From Oceanococcus sp041619555 (GTDB lineage Bacteria; Pseudomonadota; Gammaproteobacteria; Nevskiales; Oceanococcaceae), in assembly GCA_041619555.1 (NCBI GenBank), contig JBFKDQ010000002.1:62001-126000 (forward strand): 64,000 nucleotides of DNA, read 5' to 3'. This document shows, one piece after another, positions 35,138 through 43,261 of this stretch. How positions within the stretch are numbered: position 1 is the first letter of the stretch; every line of letters begins with the position of its first letter. Under the pieces are notes generated by a model. The model saw only the letters and a list, made by a program, of their open reading frames with translations. It ran no database searches and had not been told where the DNA came from. Both the position numbers and the translations under genes were made by a program.

Positions 35138-35994
35138 CAGTGCATCTTCTTGGGGTCGAGGGCGTCCTGCAGGGCGTCCGAGAACAGGTTGAAGGCCATG
35201 ACCAGCACGAATAGCAGTCCGGAGGCGGCAAGAAAATTGTTGAAAATGCCGACCGTGACTTCCTGGGTGCTCTCCGAGATCATCAGGCCCCAGCTCACGC
35301 CATCCTGGACGCCAAGGCCGAGGAAGCTCAGGATCACCTCGGACTTGATCGCCGACACGAAAACGATGGTTGCCTGCACCAGCAGGATATGCGAGGTGTT
35401 GGGCAGGATGTGGCGGAAGATGATCAGATGCCTGGGTACGCCGATGGCGCGTGCGGCCTCAACGAATTCGAGTTCCCTGAGCTTCATGACCTCGCCGCGA
35501 ATCACGCGGGCGGTGGTCGTCCAGAAGGTCACGATCATGGCCAGATGCATCGCCAGCGGATGTCCGCCCAGGGCAAAGGCGACGGCGGCGACGAACAGGT
35601 AAAACGGGATCGAATCCAGCGTGCCTTTCATCCACAGGATGATCTCGTCCAGCCAACTGCCGGCGAAAAAGCCGGAAATCGCGCCGAGCAGGGCGCCGAG
35701 TATGGTGCTGAGTACGGCCACCGAAAGGCCGACCTCGAAGGCGGTTTTGGTACTGAAGATCGCGCGTTCGAAGACGTCCTGTCCCGACAGATTGGTGCCG
35801 AACCAGTGGGCGGTGGAGACCGGCAGATTGGAGCCGTAGGCCAGGGTGTTCCAGTCCTGGCCCCAGGCGCCGAGCCAAACCCCGATGGCGATCACGAAAT
35901 AGGCGAACACGATGGCCGCGGCCAACATGCCCAAGCGATCACGCAGGAGCTTGCGGCCGGCTTTGCCCCAGAAGGATTCGCTGCTGTGAGTCAT
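35137..35994 (-). CDS. oppC: Oligopeptide ABC transporter permease (OppC-like)
   Basis: 285 residues. The cytosolic N-terminus leads into a first helix near residue 25, then a periplasmic loop containing W-F-G-T-N-L-S-G-Q-D-V-F, the usual OppC/DppC segment. Five more helices follow, and the coupling-helix (EAA) motif appears as E-A-A-R-A-I-G-V-P-R-H-L-I-I-F-R-H-I-L-P-N. It forms the membrane channel with OppB. The ATG overlaps the oppB stop (ATGA). Confidence 0.93.
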   Translation of the reverse strand: MTHSSESFWGKAGRKLLRDRLGMLAAAIVFAYFVIAIGVWLGAWGQDWNTLAYGSNLPVSTAHWFGTNLSGQDVFERAIFSTKTAFEVGLSVAVLSTILGALLGAISGFFAGSWLDEIILWMKGTLDSIPFYLFVAAVAFALGGHPLAMHLAMIVTFWTTTARVIRGEVMKLRELEFVEAARAIGVPRHLIIFRHILPNTSHILLVQATIVFVSAIKSEVILSFLGLGVQDGVSWGLMISESTQEVTVGIFNNFLAASGLLFVLVMAFNLFSDALQDALDPKKMH

Positions 35995-36938
35995 TTCAGT
36001 TCCACCCGGGGATCGAAAGCGCGGTAGAGCAAATCGGTCAGGATCAGCACGACGACGAACAGCGCGGCGGTGGCGCCGACCACCGCCTTGAGCACCGGCT
36101 GATCGCCGGTCGTGATGGCGTCATAGGTGACCTTGCCCACGCCGGGGATGCCGAAATAGCTCTCGATCAGCAGAGAGCCGGAAATGACCACCAGCGGGAT
36201 CGAGAACATGATGCGGGTGGTGATCGGGATCATGCAGTTCTTCAGCACGCTGCGGAACAGGACGCTGCTGGCGGAAGCGCCATAGGCGCGGGCGGTACGG
36301 ATATGGTCGCGCCCCATTTCTTCGACGATGACCGCACGGTAGAAGCGGGTGTTGTAGCCCAGCGAGACGAAAACAATAGCCAGCGTAGGCACGGTGACGT
36401 AGTACAGATAGTCGGCCAGGCTGTAGATTTCCCAGCCACGTACGGGAAACATGTTGAGGCCGTAGCTGGAGCTGAACAGCACCTGGAACAGGATGATGAC
36501 GATGAGGAAACTCACGCTCATGCCGATCACGGAAAAGGTCATCACGGTCTTGTCGATCCAGCGACCGCGAAAATGTGCGGCAAGCAGCGCCAGGCCGATG
36601 CCGAGCAAATTGCCGAGCACGAAGCCGGGCAGGGTCAGGGCCAGCGAGATCGGAATGGTGCGGGCTAGAATGCGGGAAACGCGTTCACCGGTCGAGTCGG
36701 AATATCCGAACTCCAGGGTCACCAGTTCCCAGAGATAATCCCCGTAGCGGCTCAAGAACGGCTCGTCGTAGCCCAGCTCGGCGCGGATTTGCTCGATCTG
36801 CTCCGCGGTCGGGTTCTTGCCGGCCAGTTCGTAGGTCTTGTCCGGGCCGAAATACACCATCAGAACGAAGCTGATGAAGGTGACGCCGAGAATCAGCGGC
36901 ACCCCGGCCAGCAATTTTTTCAGGCTGTATTGCAGCAT
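35991..36938 (-). CDS. oppB: Oligopeptide ABC transporter permease (OppB-like)
   Basis: 315 residues. The N-terminal helix (about 9-29) and the periplasmic segment with I-R-A-E-L-G-Y-D-E-P match OppB/DppB; the EAA-type coupling motif reads T-A-R-A-Y-G-A-S, and the C-terminal G-I-P-G-V-G-K-V-T-Y-D-A-I marks the family. It begins three bases after the binding-protein stop on the minus strand and overlaps oppC, so the five transporter genes form one operon in the order A-B-C-D-F. Confidence 0.93.
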   Translation of the reverse strand: MLQYSLKKLLAGVPLILGVTFISFVLMVYFGPDKTYELAGKNPTAEQIEQIRAELGYDEPFLSRYGDYLWELVTLEFGYSDSTGERVSRILARTIPISLALTLPGFVLGNLLGIGLALLAAHFRGRWIDKTVMTFSVIGMSVSFLIVIILFQVLFSSSYGLNMFPVRGWEIYSLADYLYYVTVPTLAIVFVSLGYNTRFYRAVIVEEMGRDHIRTARAYGASASSVLFRSVLKNCMIPITTRIMFSIPLVVISGSLLIESYFGIPGVGKVTYDAITTGDQPVLKAVVGATAALFVVVLILTDLLYRAFDPRVELK

Positions 36939-36941
36939 GAC

Positions 36942-38750
36942 TCAGGATGCCGGTCCGGCCGGTGCCGCAGGCGCTGCGAGATCGACGAAACGCAGCCAGA
37001 AGCCACCGAGGATTTCGCGGTCCGGCAGGCCGATCACGTCCTTGTGCCAAAGGTAGATGCGGTTCCGGGACAGGCCGCTGAAGACTACGCAGTCATCCAC
37101 CACCATTTTGTTCATTTGCAGGTAGAGGGCATCGCGTTCGGGGCTCGGTTGCATGACCGCACTGCGTTCGTACAGGGCGTCGAAGGCCGGGTTGCGGTAA
37201 TTGCTGTTGTTCGAGCCCGGCGTTTCATTCGGGCCGTAGAACAGTTGCAGGGTGTTTTCCGCGTCCGGGTAGTCCAGGCCCCAGCCCAGGGCGATGATGT
37301 CGAGCTGGCTGGTCTTGATCGCCTTGTTGTAGTCGCCGAAGGTCGCGAAGCTCACCGGCTTGAGTTTGGCCGACGGATAGCCCAGATCCCCCATGAAGCC
37401 GCGGAACTGCTCGAACATCTGCCGCGAGGTCACGTTGTTGACGAAACCGTAGGTGAGTTCCGGCAGCTTGTCCGCGTTCCAGCCGGCCTCGGCCAGACGG
37501 GCACGCCCACGTTCCAGATTGCGGGTGACGGAGTCATTCGACATCTTCTGCGCAACCGTGCTGCTGGCGCGCGGCACCACCCCGGGAAAGATGTCGCCGA
37601 TGCCGGCGTAGAAGCGCTCGTTGCGCGCCGGCCAGTCCATCGCGTCGCGCATCGCGCAGCGCAGGGCATGATTGCGCTGCTGGCGCTGCGGGTCGTCATT
37701 CACGCCGATATGCGGCTTGTCCATGTTGAAGCCCATGTAGACAAAGCCGGCTTCGACGCCAGCCGTCCAGTGGTACTTGTCCGACCATTCCGGCTTCAGG
37801 CTGAGCGGCTGTTTGCTCGCCAGCACGGTGTCATTCTGTTCCACCGGTACGCTGGTGAACTGCACTTCATTGCCCTTGTTGAAGGAATTCCAGCGCGAGG
37901 CGGTCTCGGAAATGAAATCGATTTCCAGGCGGTCAACGAAGGGCGGCGCCCGGCCCTCGATTTTCTTCAGCCCCAGCACGCCATGCCGGGCGGGATCATA
38001 GCCTTCCGCCTGCAGATCGACCGGTTCCTGGCGGAATTTCTCGTTCGGCACCAGCACCGCCTTGGCCGTATAGAAGCGCTGCAAACGGTACGGGCCGGAG
38101 CCTACCGGATGGATGGCGAATTCGCGGCCGTAATGTTCCACCGCCTCGCGCGGCACCACGGCGGCGAAACCCATTGCCAAGGTGAAACTCAGCTGCGGAT
38201 AGGGGGCTTTGAGGGTGATCTGCAGCGTGTGCTCGTCGACGGCCTTGAGGCCTTCGATCGTGGCGTCATAGTCGGCCCCGGCGCTGCTCCATTCGTCCAT
38301 GCCGACGATGCGGCCCGCCCACAGCCAGGAGCCCTGCGAACGGGTTGCCGGGTCGAAATGACGCTTCAGGGAATACACCACATCCTCGGCGGTGACTTCC
38401 CGGCCACGGCCATCGGCGAAGGCAGGATCATCGATGAAGTGCACGCCGGGTTTGAGGCGGATCGTGTAGCGCAGGCCATCGGCGCTGATTTCGGGCAGGG
38501 CCGTGGCCAGGTTCGGCGTCAGGGCATAGGGACGCTGCAGATACTTGTAGCGGTACAGGGTGTCGTAGGTATTGAGGGTCATGAAGTTGGAATACACCGT
38601 GGCCGCCTGCACCGGATCCAGGGTGGTCGGTGCGCCATCCATGGAGTGGCGATACACTTTGCCGTCCGGCTGCTGGCCAGCCCCTGACTGCTTGGATCCG
38701 CAAGCGCTCAATGTGCAGATGACGGCGGCGATGATGGCAGTTCTCAACAT
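36942..38750 (-). CDS. oppA: Oligopeptide ABC transporter substrate-binding lipoprotein (OppA-like, SBP family 5)
   Basis: 602 residues from ATG 38750, chosen because it opens a lipoprotein signal with the lipobox L-S-A-C at about residue 17; an earlier in-frame start would spoil the signal. The mature protein matches extracellular solute-binding family 5: D-G-A-P-T-T-L-D-P near the start, the L-K-P-G-V-H-F segment, P-V-G-S-G-P-Y-R-L and the D-Y-P-D-A-E-N-T-L-Q-L-F-Y hinge region. It should capture peptides in the periplasm and deliver them to OppBC. Peptide length preference cannot be told from sequence. Its gene is divergent from the LysM lipoprotein gene with 25 bases between starts. Confidence 0.92.
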   Translation of the reverse strand: MLRTAIIAAVICTLSACGSKQSGAGQQPDGKVYRHSMDGAPTTLDPVQAATVYSNFMTLNTYDTLYRYKYLQRPYALTPNLATALPEISADGLRYTIRLKPGVHFIDDPAFADGRGREVTAEDVVYSLKRHFDPATRSQGSWLWAGRIVGMDEWSSAGADYDATIEGLKAVDEHTLQITLKAPYPQLSFTLAMGFAAVVPREAVEHYGREFAIHPVGSGPYRLQRFYTAKAVLVPNEKFRQEPVDLQAEGYDPARHGVLGLKKIEGRAPPFVDRLEIDFISETASRWNSFNKGNEVQFTSVPVEQNDTVLASKQPLSLKPEWSDKYHWTAGVEAGFVYMGFNMDKPHIGVNDDPQRQQRNHALRCAMRDAMDWPARNERFYAGIGDIFPGVVPRASSTVAQKMSNDSVTRNLERGRARLAEAGWNADKLPELTYGFVNNVTSRQMFEQFRGFMGDLGYPSAKLKPVSFATFGDYNKAIKTSQLDIIALGWGLDYPDAENTLQLFYGPNETPGSNNSNYRNPAFDALYERSAVMQPSPERDALYLQMNKMVVDDCVVFSGLSRNRIYLWHKDVIGLPDREILGGFWLRFVDLAAPAAPAGPAS

Positions 38751-38775
38751 GATGTTCCCGATTCGATCAACGGCG

Positions 38776-39564
38776 ATGCAAACGCGTAAGCATAACAAGA
38801 GCCATCACTTTGGGTGGCTGCTGATCCCGCTCGGGGCGCTGTTGCTGAGCGGCTGCGTCGGCTTTGGCGAGCGCGGCAAAGCCGATCCTCAGCGTGCCGA
38901 TGAGCTGCGGGCGCCGGCGCCGGAAAAGGTTGCGGTGGTGCCGCTGGCAGGCGCAGAGCAGGATCTGCCGAGCGCCGAGCTGATGCGCACGCTGGCGGCC
39001 CTGCAGCTTGCGGTTGCGGATTATCCTGTCGCCGGTATCGCCAGGCAGCGCTGGCGCTGGCGCGCGGAGGAGGCCGAGCGTCTGGCCCGGCAAGGCGCGC
39101 TGCGCCAGGCGGAGCAGGCCGCAGCCGAACTGCAGGCGGAAGTGGAGCAGGCCTCGCAGCAGTATTTTCATCTGCAGGCCAGGCGTTACCTGCTGCAGGC
39201 CAGGCAATTCGCCCTGCTGGGGCGGCCGCAGCGCGAGCGCCTGCGCGCTGTCGAGTTGTCGTATCACCGGCAGGACTATCGTGTGGCCTATCATGGCGGC
39301 CGTGCGCTGGTGCGCGAGCTCTGGTCGGCGTGGCGCTGGGTCACGGTCAGACCCGGCGATACCCTGTCGGCCATCGCAGCGCGTCCGGACATCTACGACA
39401 ATCCGGCGCTCTGGCCTTTGCTCCAGCAGGCGAACAAAGGCCTTGTGCGAGATCCCCGCCGGCTCGTCAGCGGCTGGCGGCTGGGTTATTCGGTCTATCC
39501 CAGGCTGGACGAAATATTCGCCGCAGTGCAGCGGGCCGAAGCATTCCGGCAGGACGGATCTTAG
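38776..39564 (+). CDS. LysM-domain lipoprotein
   Basis: 262 residues from ATG 38776. The signal ends in a good lipobox, L-L-S-G-C, so the protein is probably anchored in a membrane leaflet. A helical, Gln/Ala/Arg-rich middle (about 70-180) that may form a coiled coil is followed by a C-terminal LysM-like domain beginning W-V-T-V-R-P-G-D-T-L-S-A-I-A-A-R, with N-P-A-L-W-P-L-L-Q-Q-A-N later in the module. LysM domains bind peptidoglycan, so an envelope-tethering role is plausible. The start lies 25 bases from the oppA start on the opposite strand; no clear ribosome-binding site is visible. Confidence 0.8.
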   Translation: MQTRKHNKSHHFGWLLIPLGALLLSGCVGFGERGKADPQRADELRAPAPEKVAVVPLAGAEQDLPSAELMRTLAALQLAVADYPVAGIARQRWRWRAEEAERLARQGALRQAEQAAAELQAEVEQASQQYFHLQARRYLLQARQFALLGRPQRERLRAVELSYHRQDYRVAYHGGRALVRELWSAWRWVTVRPGDTLSAIAARPDIYDNPALWPLLQQANKGLVRDPRRLVSGWRLGYSVYPRLDEIFAAVQRAEAFRQDGS

Positions 39565-39591
39565 GGAAGCTGCTCTGGTGGAAACTTCCCT
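39563..39591. terminator. Stem-loop between the convergent LysM and proS genes
   Basis: AGGGAAG (39563-39569) and CTTCCCT (39585-39591) form a perfect seven-base stem in the 34-bp gap between convergent genes; the left arm starts inside the LysM stop codon. No long T-run follows on either strand, so it may slow polymerase in both directions rather than act as a classical terminator. Confidence 0.4.
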
Positions 39592-39598
39592 GGCCTGC

Positions 39599-41293
39599 CT
39601 AGGCGTCCAGGCGTTGCAGCAGGGCGTCGACTGACCAGGGCAGTTTTTCCGCGCTGTCGGCCGTGCGGGCCTTGTATTCCATTTCACCGGCCGCCAGTCC
39701 ACGTTCGCTCAGCACGATGCGATGCGGGATGCCGATCAGATCGGCATCGGCGAACATCTGGCCGGGGCGCAGGCCGCGGTCATCCCAGAGCACGTCGACG
39801 CCAGCATCGCACAGGGCCTGATAGATCTTCTCGATTTCGGCGTCCAGTTCGACAGATTTTTTCGGGTTGATCGCATTGATCAGCACGCGGAACGGGGCCA
39901 CCGTCTCCGGCCAGCAGATCCCGCCGGCGTCATGGCACTGTTCGATCACGGCGGCCACCACGCGGGATACGCCGATGCCATAACAGCCCATGTAGGGCAC
40001 GACTTCCTTGCCCTCGGCATCGAGCACGGTGGCCTGCAGGGCTTCGGTGTATTTGCGGCCAAGCTGAAAGATGTGGCCCACCTCGATGCCGCGGACGAAA
40101 CTGATGCGGCCGCCGTCAGGCGCGATGTCGCCGATTTCAACCTGCCGCAGATCGGCCACCTTCGGTTCCGGCAGGTCGCGGCCCCAGTTGACGCCGGCCA
40201 GATGCTCGCCGTCGCGGTTGGCGCCACAGACGAAATCGGCGAGGGTGGCGGCATCCCGATCGGCGATGACCGGAATGTCGAGGCCCAGCGGGCCGACGAA
40301 GCCTGGCTGGCAGGCGGCGACGGTGAAGATCTCGTCTTCATTCGCCAATTCGCAGTGCCCGCCGACCGCTTTTGCCGCCTTGACCAGATTGACCTCGTGG
40401 TCGCCGCGCAGGCACAGCGCGAACAGCTTGCCGGCCGTGTTGCGCACCAGCAGGGTCTTGATGCATTGCTCCGGCTGCACGTTGAGGAAGTCGCAAACCT
40501 CGGCGATCGTGCGCTGATCCGGTGTGCCGATATCCGCCAGTGGCTGGGCTGGAGCCGGGCGCGCTTCGCGCAGGGGGCGGCAGGTCGCCGCCTCGACATT
40601 GGCCGCATAGTCGCCGCTGTCGGACACCGCGAGCAGATCCTCGCCGCTGCCGGCCAGGACATGGAATTCTTCGGACCGTTTGCCGCCGATATTGCCGGAG
40701 TCGGCTTCGACAACCCGAAATTTCACGCCGGCGCGTTCGAAAACGCGGCAGTAGGCCGCGCGCATCGCCGCGTAGCTGGCGTGCAGGGAGTCCTCGTCGA
40801 TGTTGAAGGAATAGGCGTCCTTCATGATGAATTCGCGCGCCCGCATCACGCCGAAGCGCGGCCGGATCTCGTCCCGGAACTTGGTCTGGATCTGGTAGTA
40901 GTTCACCGGCAACTGCTTGTAGCTGCGCACGTCCTGGCGGACCAGGCTGGTGATCACCTCCTCATGGGTCGGGCCGTAGCAGAACTCCCGTTCGTGGCGG
41001 TCACGCATGCGCAGCAACTCGGCGCCCATCTGGTCCCAGCGTCCGGATTCCTGCCACAGCTCGGCCGGATGCACGCTGGGCATCAGCAGTTCCACCGCGC
41101 CTGCCCGGTTCATTTCCTCGCGCACGATGTTCTCGACCTTGCGCAGGGCCTTGAGGCCCAGCGGGGTCCAGGTGTACAGGCCGGCGGCAATGCGCCGGAT
41201 CATGCCGGCGCGCAGCATCAGCTGATGGCTGATGATCTCGGCGTCGGCGGGCGTTTCCTTGCTGGTGACGACGGGGAATTGGGACAGGCGCAT
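39599..41293 (-). CDS. proS: Prolyl-tRNA synthetase, bacterial type
   Basis: 564 residues. Class II motifs are present: motif 1 region G-L-K-A-L-R-K-V-E-N-I-V-R-E-E-M, motif 2 with F-R-D-E-I-R-P-R-F-G-V-M-R-A-R-E-F, and motif 3 G-C-Y-G-I-G-V-S-R. Between motifs 2 and 3 lies the INS (YbaK-like) editing domain (about 230-390) that clears Ala-tRNA-Pro, and the anticodon-binding domain closes the protein. The start lies 11 bases after the JAMM-like gene stop, so proS appears to be the last gene of the hemA-led leftward operon. Several upstream genes in that operon also serve translation or tRNA supply. Confidence 0.97.
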   Translation of the reverse strand: MRLSQFPVVTSKETPADAEIISHQLMLRAGMIRRIAAGLYTWTPLGLKALRKVENIVREEMNRAGAVELLMPSVHPAELWQESGRWDQMGAELLRMRDRHEREFCYGPTHEEVITSLVRQDVRSYKQLPVNYYQIQTKFRDEIRPRFGVMRAREFIMKDAYSFNIDEDSLHASYAAMRAAYCRVFERAGVKFRVVEADSGNIGGKRSEEFHVLAGSGEDLLAVSDSGDYAANVEAATCRPLREARPAPAQPLADIGTPDQRTIAEVCDFLNVQPEQCIKTLLVRNTAGKLFALCLRGDHEVNLVKAAKAVGGHCELANEDEIFTVAACQPGFVGPLGLDIPVIADRDAATLADFVCGANRDGEHLAGVNWGRDLPEPKVADLRQVEIGDIAPDGGRISFVRGIEVGHIFQLGRKYTEALQATVLDAEGKEVVPYMGCYGIGVSRVVAAVIEQCHDAGGICWPETVAPFRVLINAINPKKSVELDAEIEKIYQALCDAGVDVLWDDRGLRPGQMFADADLIGIPHRIVLSERGLAAGEMEYKARTADSAEKLPWSVDALLQRLDA

Positions 41294-41304
41294 GATCGGG
41301 TTTC

Positions 41305-41709
41305 TCAGAGGAAGATCTGGACCGGGATCTCCGCGGCGCGGCCGTCCCGGGGGGCAAAGGCGCGCATTTCCAGCACACCTTTGGTATTGAGGGAAATCAC
41401 CAGCAGCAGGCAGTCGGTAGCAGGCTGGGCTTGCAGATCGGCCGCATCGGGCACTGGCGGGCTGTCGGGGTGGCTGTAGTACAGCGCCATCGGCTCCAGA
41501 TCGCGCGTTCGCGCGGATGCCAGGGCCCCGGCATAGTCGGCGGGGTCGATGGCATAGGCGTGGGCTGGCTCGCCCGCCACGTTGGGCAGGCCGACGATGT
41601 CCTTGGGCTGGCCATTGTGGCCCAGCAACAGGCCGCAGACGCGTTGCTGTGGAGAAGTCTGTGCCTGCTTGAGCAGGCGAGTGGCAAGGGTGCGGGACAG
41701 GGTCAGCAT
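41305..41709 (-). CDS. Divergent JAMM/MPN-fold protein, probably without protease activity
   Basis: 134 residues from ATG 41709; a TTG at 41724 is also in frame. The overall pattern follows bacterial JAMM (Mov34/MPN) proteins: V-C-G-L-L-L-G after the first helix, then L-Y-Y-S-H-P-D-S-P-P-V-P-D-A-A-D and a closing beta region. The metal and catalytic residues are mostly replaced. The Glu before C-G-L-L is Arg, the first His of the H-S-H-P motif is Tyr, and the Ser of S-x-x-D is Asp; only the second His and the final Asp remain. Zinc-protease activity is therefore unlikely. It overlaps the E1-like gene by seven bases, and such pairs act in sulfur transfer or ubiquitin-like chemistry elsewhere. 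Function here is unknown. Confidence 0.65.
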   Translation of the reverse strand: MLTLSRTLATRLLKQAQTSPQQRVCGLLLGHNGQPKDIVGLPNVAGEPAHAYAIDPADYAGALASARTRDLEPMALYYSHPDSPPVPDAADLQAQPATDCLLLVISLNTKGVLEMRAFAPRDGRAAEIPVQIFL

Positions 41710-42434
41710 GCGGGGTTCCGGCAAACGGGGCAGTCGGGTTCAGGAGGAACCCGCCATTTTCGCCAATTTGAGGACCGGGCGTCGAATATTTGCAGGTAAC
41801 CGCTTTGCCCCTGGCCGGTCAGCCACTTGATTGCTTCCAGTGCCTGCGCGCTGCCGATGATGCCCACCAGCGGCCCGAGCACACCGGCCTGTTCGCAACT
41901 TTCCGTGGCCGGGCCCTGCTCGCCGTAAAGGCAGGCATAACAGGGCTTGTCCGGATCGCCGGGCGCGCTCACGAAGAGCTGGCCTTCCAGGCGGATCGCA
42001 GCGCCGCTCACGAGCCCACATCGGGCCCGGGCGCAGGCCCGATTGACTGCATGACGGGTCGGGAAATTGTCGCTGCAGTCCAGCAGCAGGTCGCAGTGCC
42101 GCGCCAGTTCATCCAGCCTGGCCTGGTCGGCGTGCTGCGCGAAGGCTTGCACCTGGATCTCGCTGTTCAGGGCGCTCAGGGTGCGGGCGGCGGAACTGGC
42201 CTTGGTCTCGCCGACCCGCTGTTCATTGTGGATGATCTGGCGCTGCAGATTGCTCAGCTCGACCCGGTCGCCATCAAGCAGGCTCAGGCGGCCCACGCCG
42301 GCGGCGGCAAGATACAGGGCCGCCGCCGAGCCCAGGCCGCCGAGGCCGATGATGCCAACATGAGCATCGCCGAGCATGGTCTGCCCATGGGCGCCGATCT
42401 CGGGCAGGATTTCCTGGCGGCTGTAACGGCTCAT
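41703..42434 (-). CDS. HesA/MoeB/ThiF family adenylyltransferase
   Basis: 243 residues, E1-like. The nucleotide-binding G-L-G-G-L-G-S-A-A-A-L-Y-L-A-A-A-G-V-G, the D-x-V-E-L-S-N-L-Q-R-Q-I motif, D-C-S-D-N-F-P-T-R and the G-V-L-G-P-L-V-G-I-I-G segment preceded by a Cys are all present. Two zinc pairs, C-Y-A-C and C-P-V-C, are intact. The enzyme would adenylate the C-terminal Gly of a small beta-grasp protein such as MoaD or ThiS. No such partner is encoded nearby. It overlaps prmC upstream (ATGA) and the JAMM-like gene downstream. MoeB is the most likely orthologue but ThiF-like activity cannot be excluded. Confidence 0.9.
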   Translation of the reverse strand: MSRYSRQEILPEIGAHGQTMLGDAHVGIIGLGGLGSAAALYLAAAGVGRLSLLDGDRVELSNLQRQIIHNEQRVGETKASSAARTLSALNSEIQVQAFAQHADQARLDELARHCDLLLDCSDNFPTRHAVNRACARARCGLVSGAAIRLEGQLFVSAPGDPDKPCYACLYGEQGPATESCEQAGVLGPLVGIIGSAQALEAIKWLTGQGQSGYLQIFDARSSNWRKWRVPPEPDCPVCRNPAC

Positions 42435-43261
42435 GCGGGCTTGCGACCGCAGCTGATGCGTTCGAGTCCGGCCAGGTCTGCGCGACTGTGGACCTCAACG
42501 AAGCCCGCATCCTGCAGCAACTGCCGCACGGCGGCGCCCTGATCCATGCCATGTTCCAGGGCCAGGTGGCCGGCGGGCTTCAGGTGGGCTGGTGCCGCCG
42601 CGATGATCTTCCGCAGATCGTCGAGGCCGTCGGCGCCGGCAATCAGAGCCTGCTGCGGTTCAAAGCGCAGCGCCTGCAGATGAGGGTCGGTCGCAGCGAT
42701 GTAGGGCGGATTGCTGAGGATCAGATCGAAGCGCCGCCCGTCCAGCGGAGCGAACCAGTCGCCGTGCCGCCATTCGATTGCACAGGCGTGGGTCTGCGCG
42801 TTGCGCCGCGCCCAGGTCAGGGCCTTGGCATCGCGTTCCACCGCGCAGACCTGCCACAGCGGGCGTTCGTGCTTGACCGCGATCGCAATTGCGCCACTGC
42901 CGGAGCCCAGGTCCAGGACCTCCAGCGTGTTGTCGGGCAGCGCAAGAGCGAATTCCACCAGCATTTCGGTTTCCGGGCGCGGGACCAGACAATCCTCACC
43001 CAGTTCCAGGGGCAGGGACCAGAACTCCTGCTGGCCTAGCAGGTAGGCCATCGGTCGGCCCTGCGCCCTTGCCGCGAGCAGATCGCGAAAACGCTGCCGT
43101 TCGGTGGCGGGCAGGTGATCCTCGGGGCGCGCATACAGGCGGCTGCGAGGCCAGTTGAGCACGTGCGCCAGCAGCAATTCGGCGTCCAGCCGGGGGCTGG
43201 TCGAGACCGCGCGCAGATGCGTCCTGGCGTCGCCGAGCAGTTGCCGGATGGAGTCAGGCAC
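42431..43261 (-). CDS. prmC: Release factor glutamine methyltransferase PrmC (HemK)
   Basis: 276 residues from GTG 43261, overlapping the prfA stop by eight bases. An N-terminal helical substrate-binding domain (about 1-85) ends in Y-L-L-G-Q-Q-E-F-W, then V-P-R-P-E-T-E-M-L-V-E introduces the class I SAM-dependent fold with L-D-L-G-S-G-S-G-A-I-A. The catalytic N-P-P-Y motif is at about residue 180. It methylates the Gln of the GGQ motif in RF1 and RF2, which fits its place directly after prfA in the operon. Confidence 0.96.
   Translation of the reverse strand: MPDSIRQLLGDARTHLRAVSTSPRLDAELLLAHVLNWPRSRLYARPEDHLPATERQRFRDLLAARAQGRPMAYLLGQQEFWSLPLELGEDCLVPRPETEMLVEFALALPDNTLEVLDLGSGSGAIAIAVKHERPLWQVCAVERDAKALTWARRNAQTHACAIEWRHGDWFAPLDGRRFDLILSNPPYIAATDPHLQALRFEPQQALIAGADGLDDLRKIIAAAPAHLKPAGHLALEHGMDQGAAVRQLLQDAGFVEVHSRADLAGLERISCGRKPA

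Noticed and set aside
36789..38687. Open frame of about 630 codons opposite oppA and oppB
   Set aside because: Antisense of intact transporter genes with correct overlaps and family motifs.
39722..41479. Open frame of about 585 codons opposite proS
   Set aside because: Antisense of proS and the JAMM-like gene, with no signal or domain; a GC-skew shadow.
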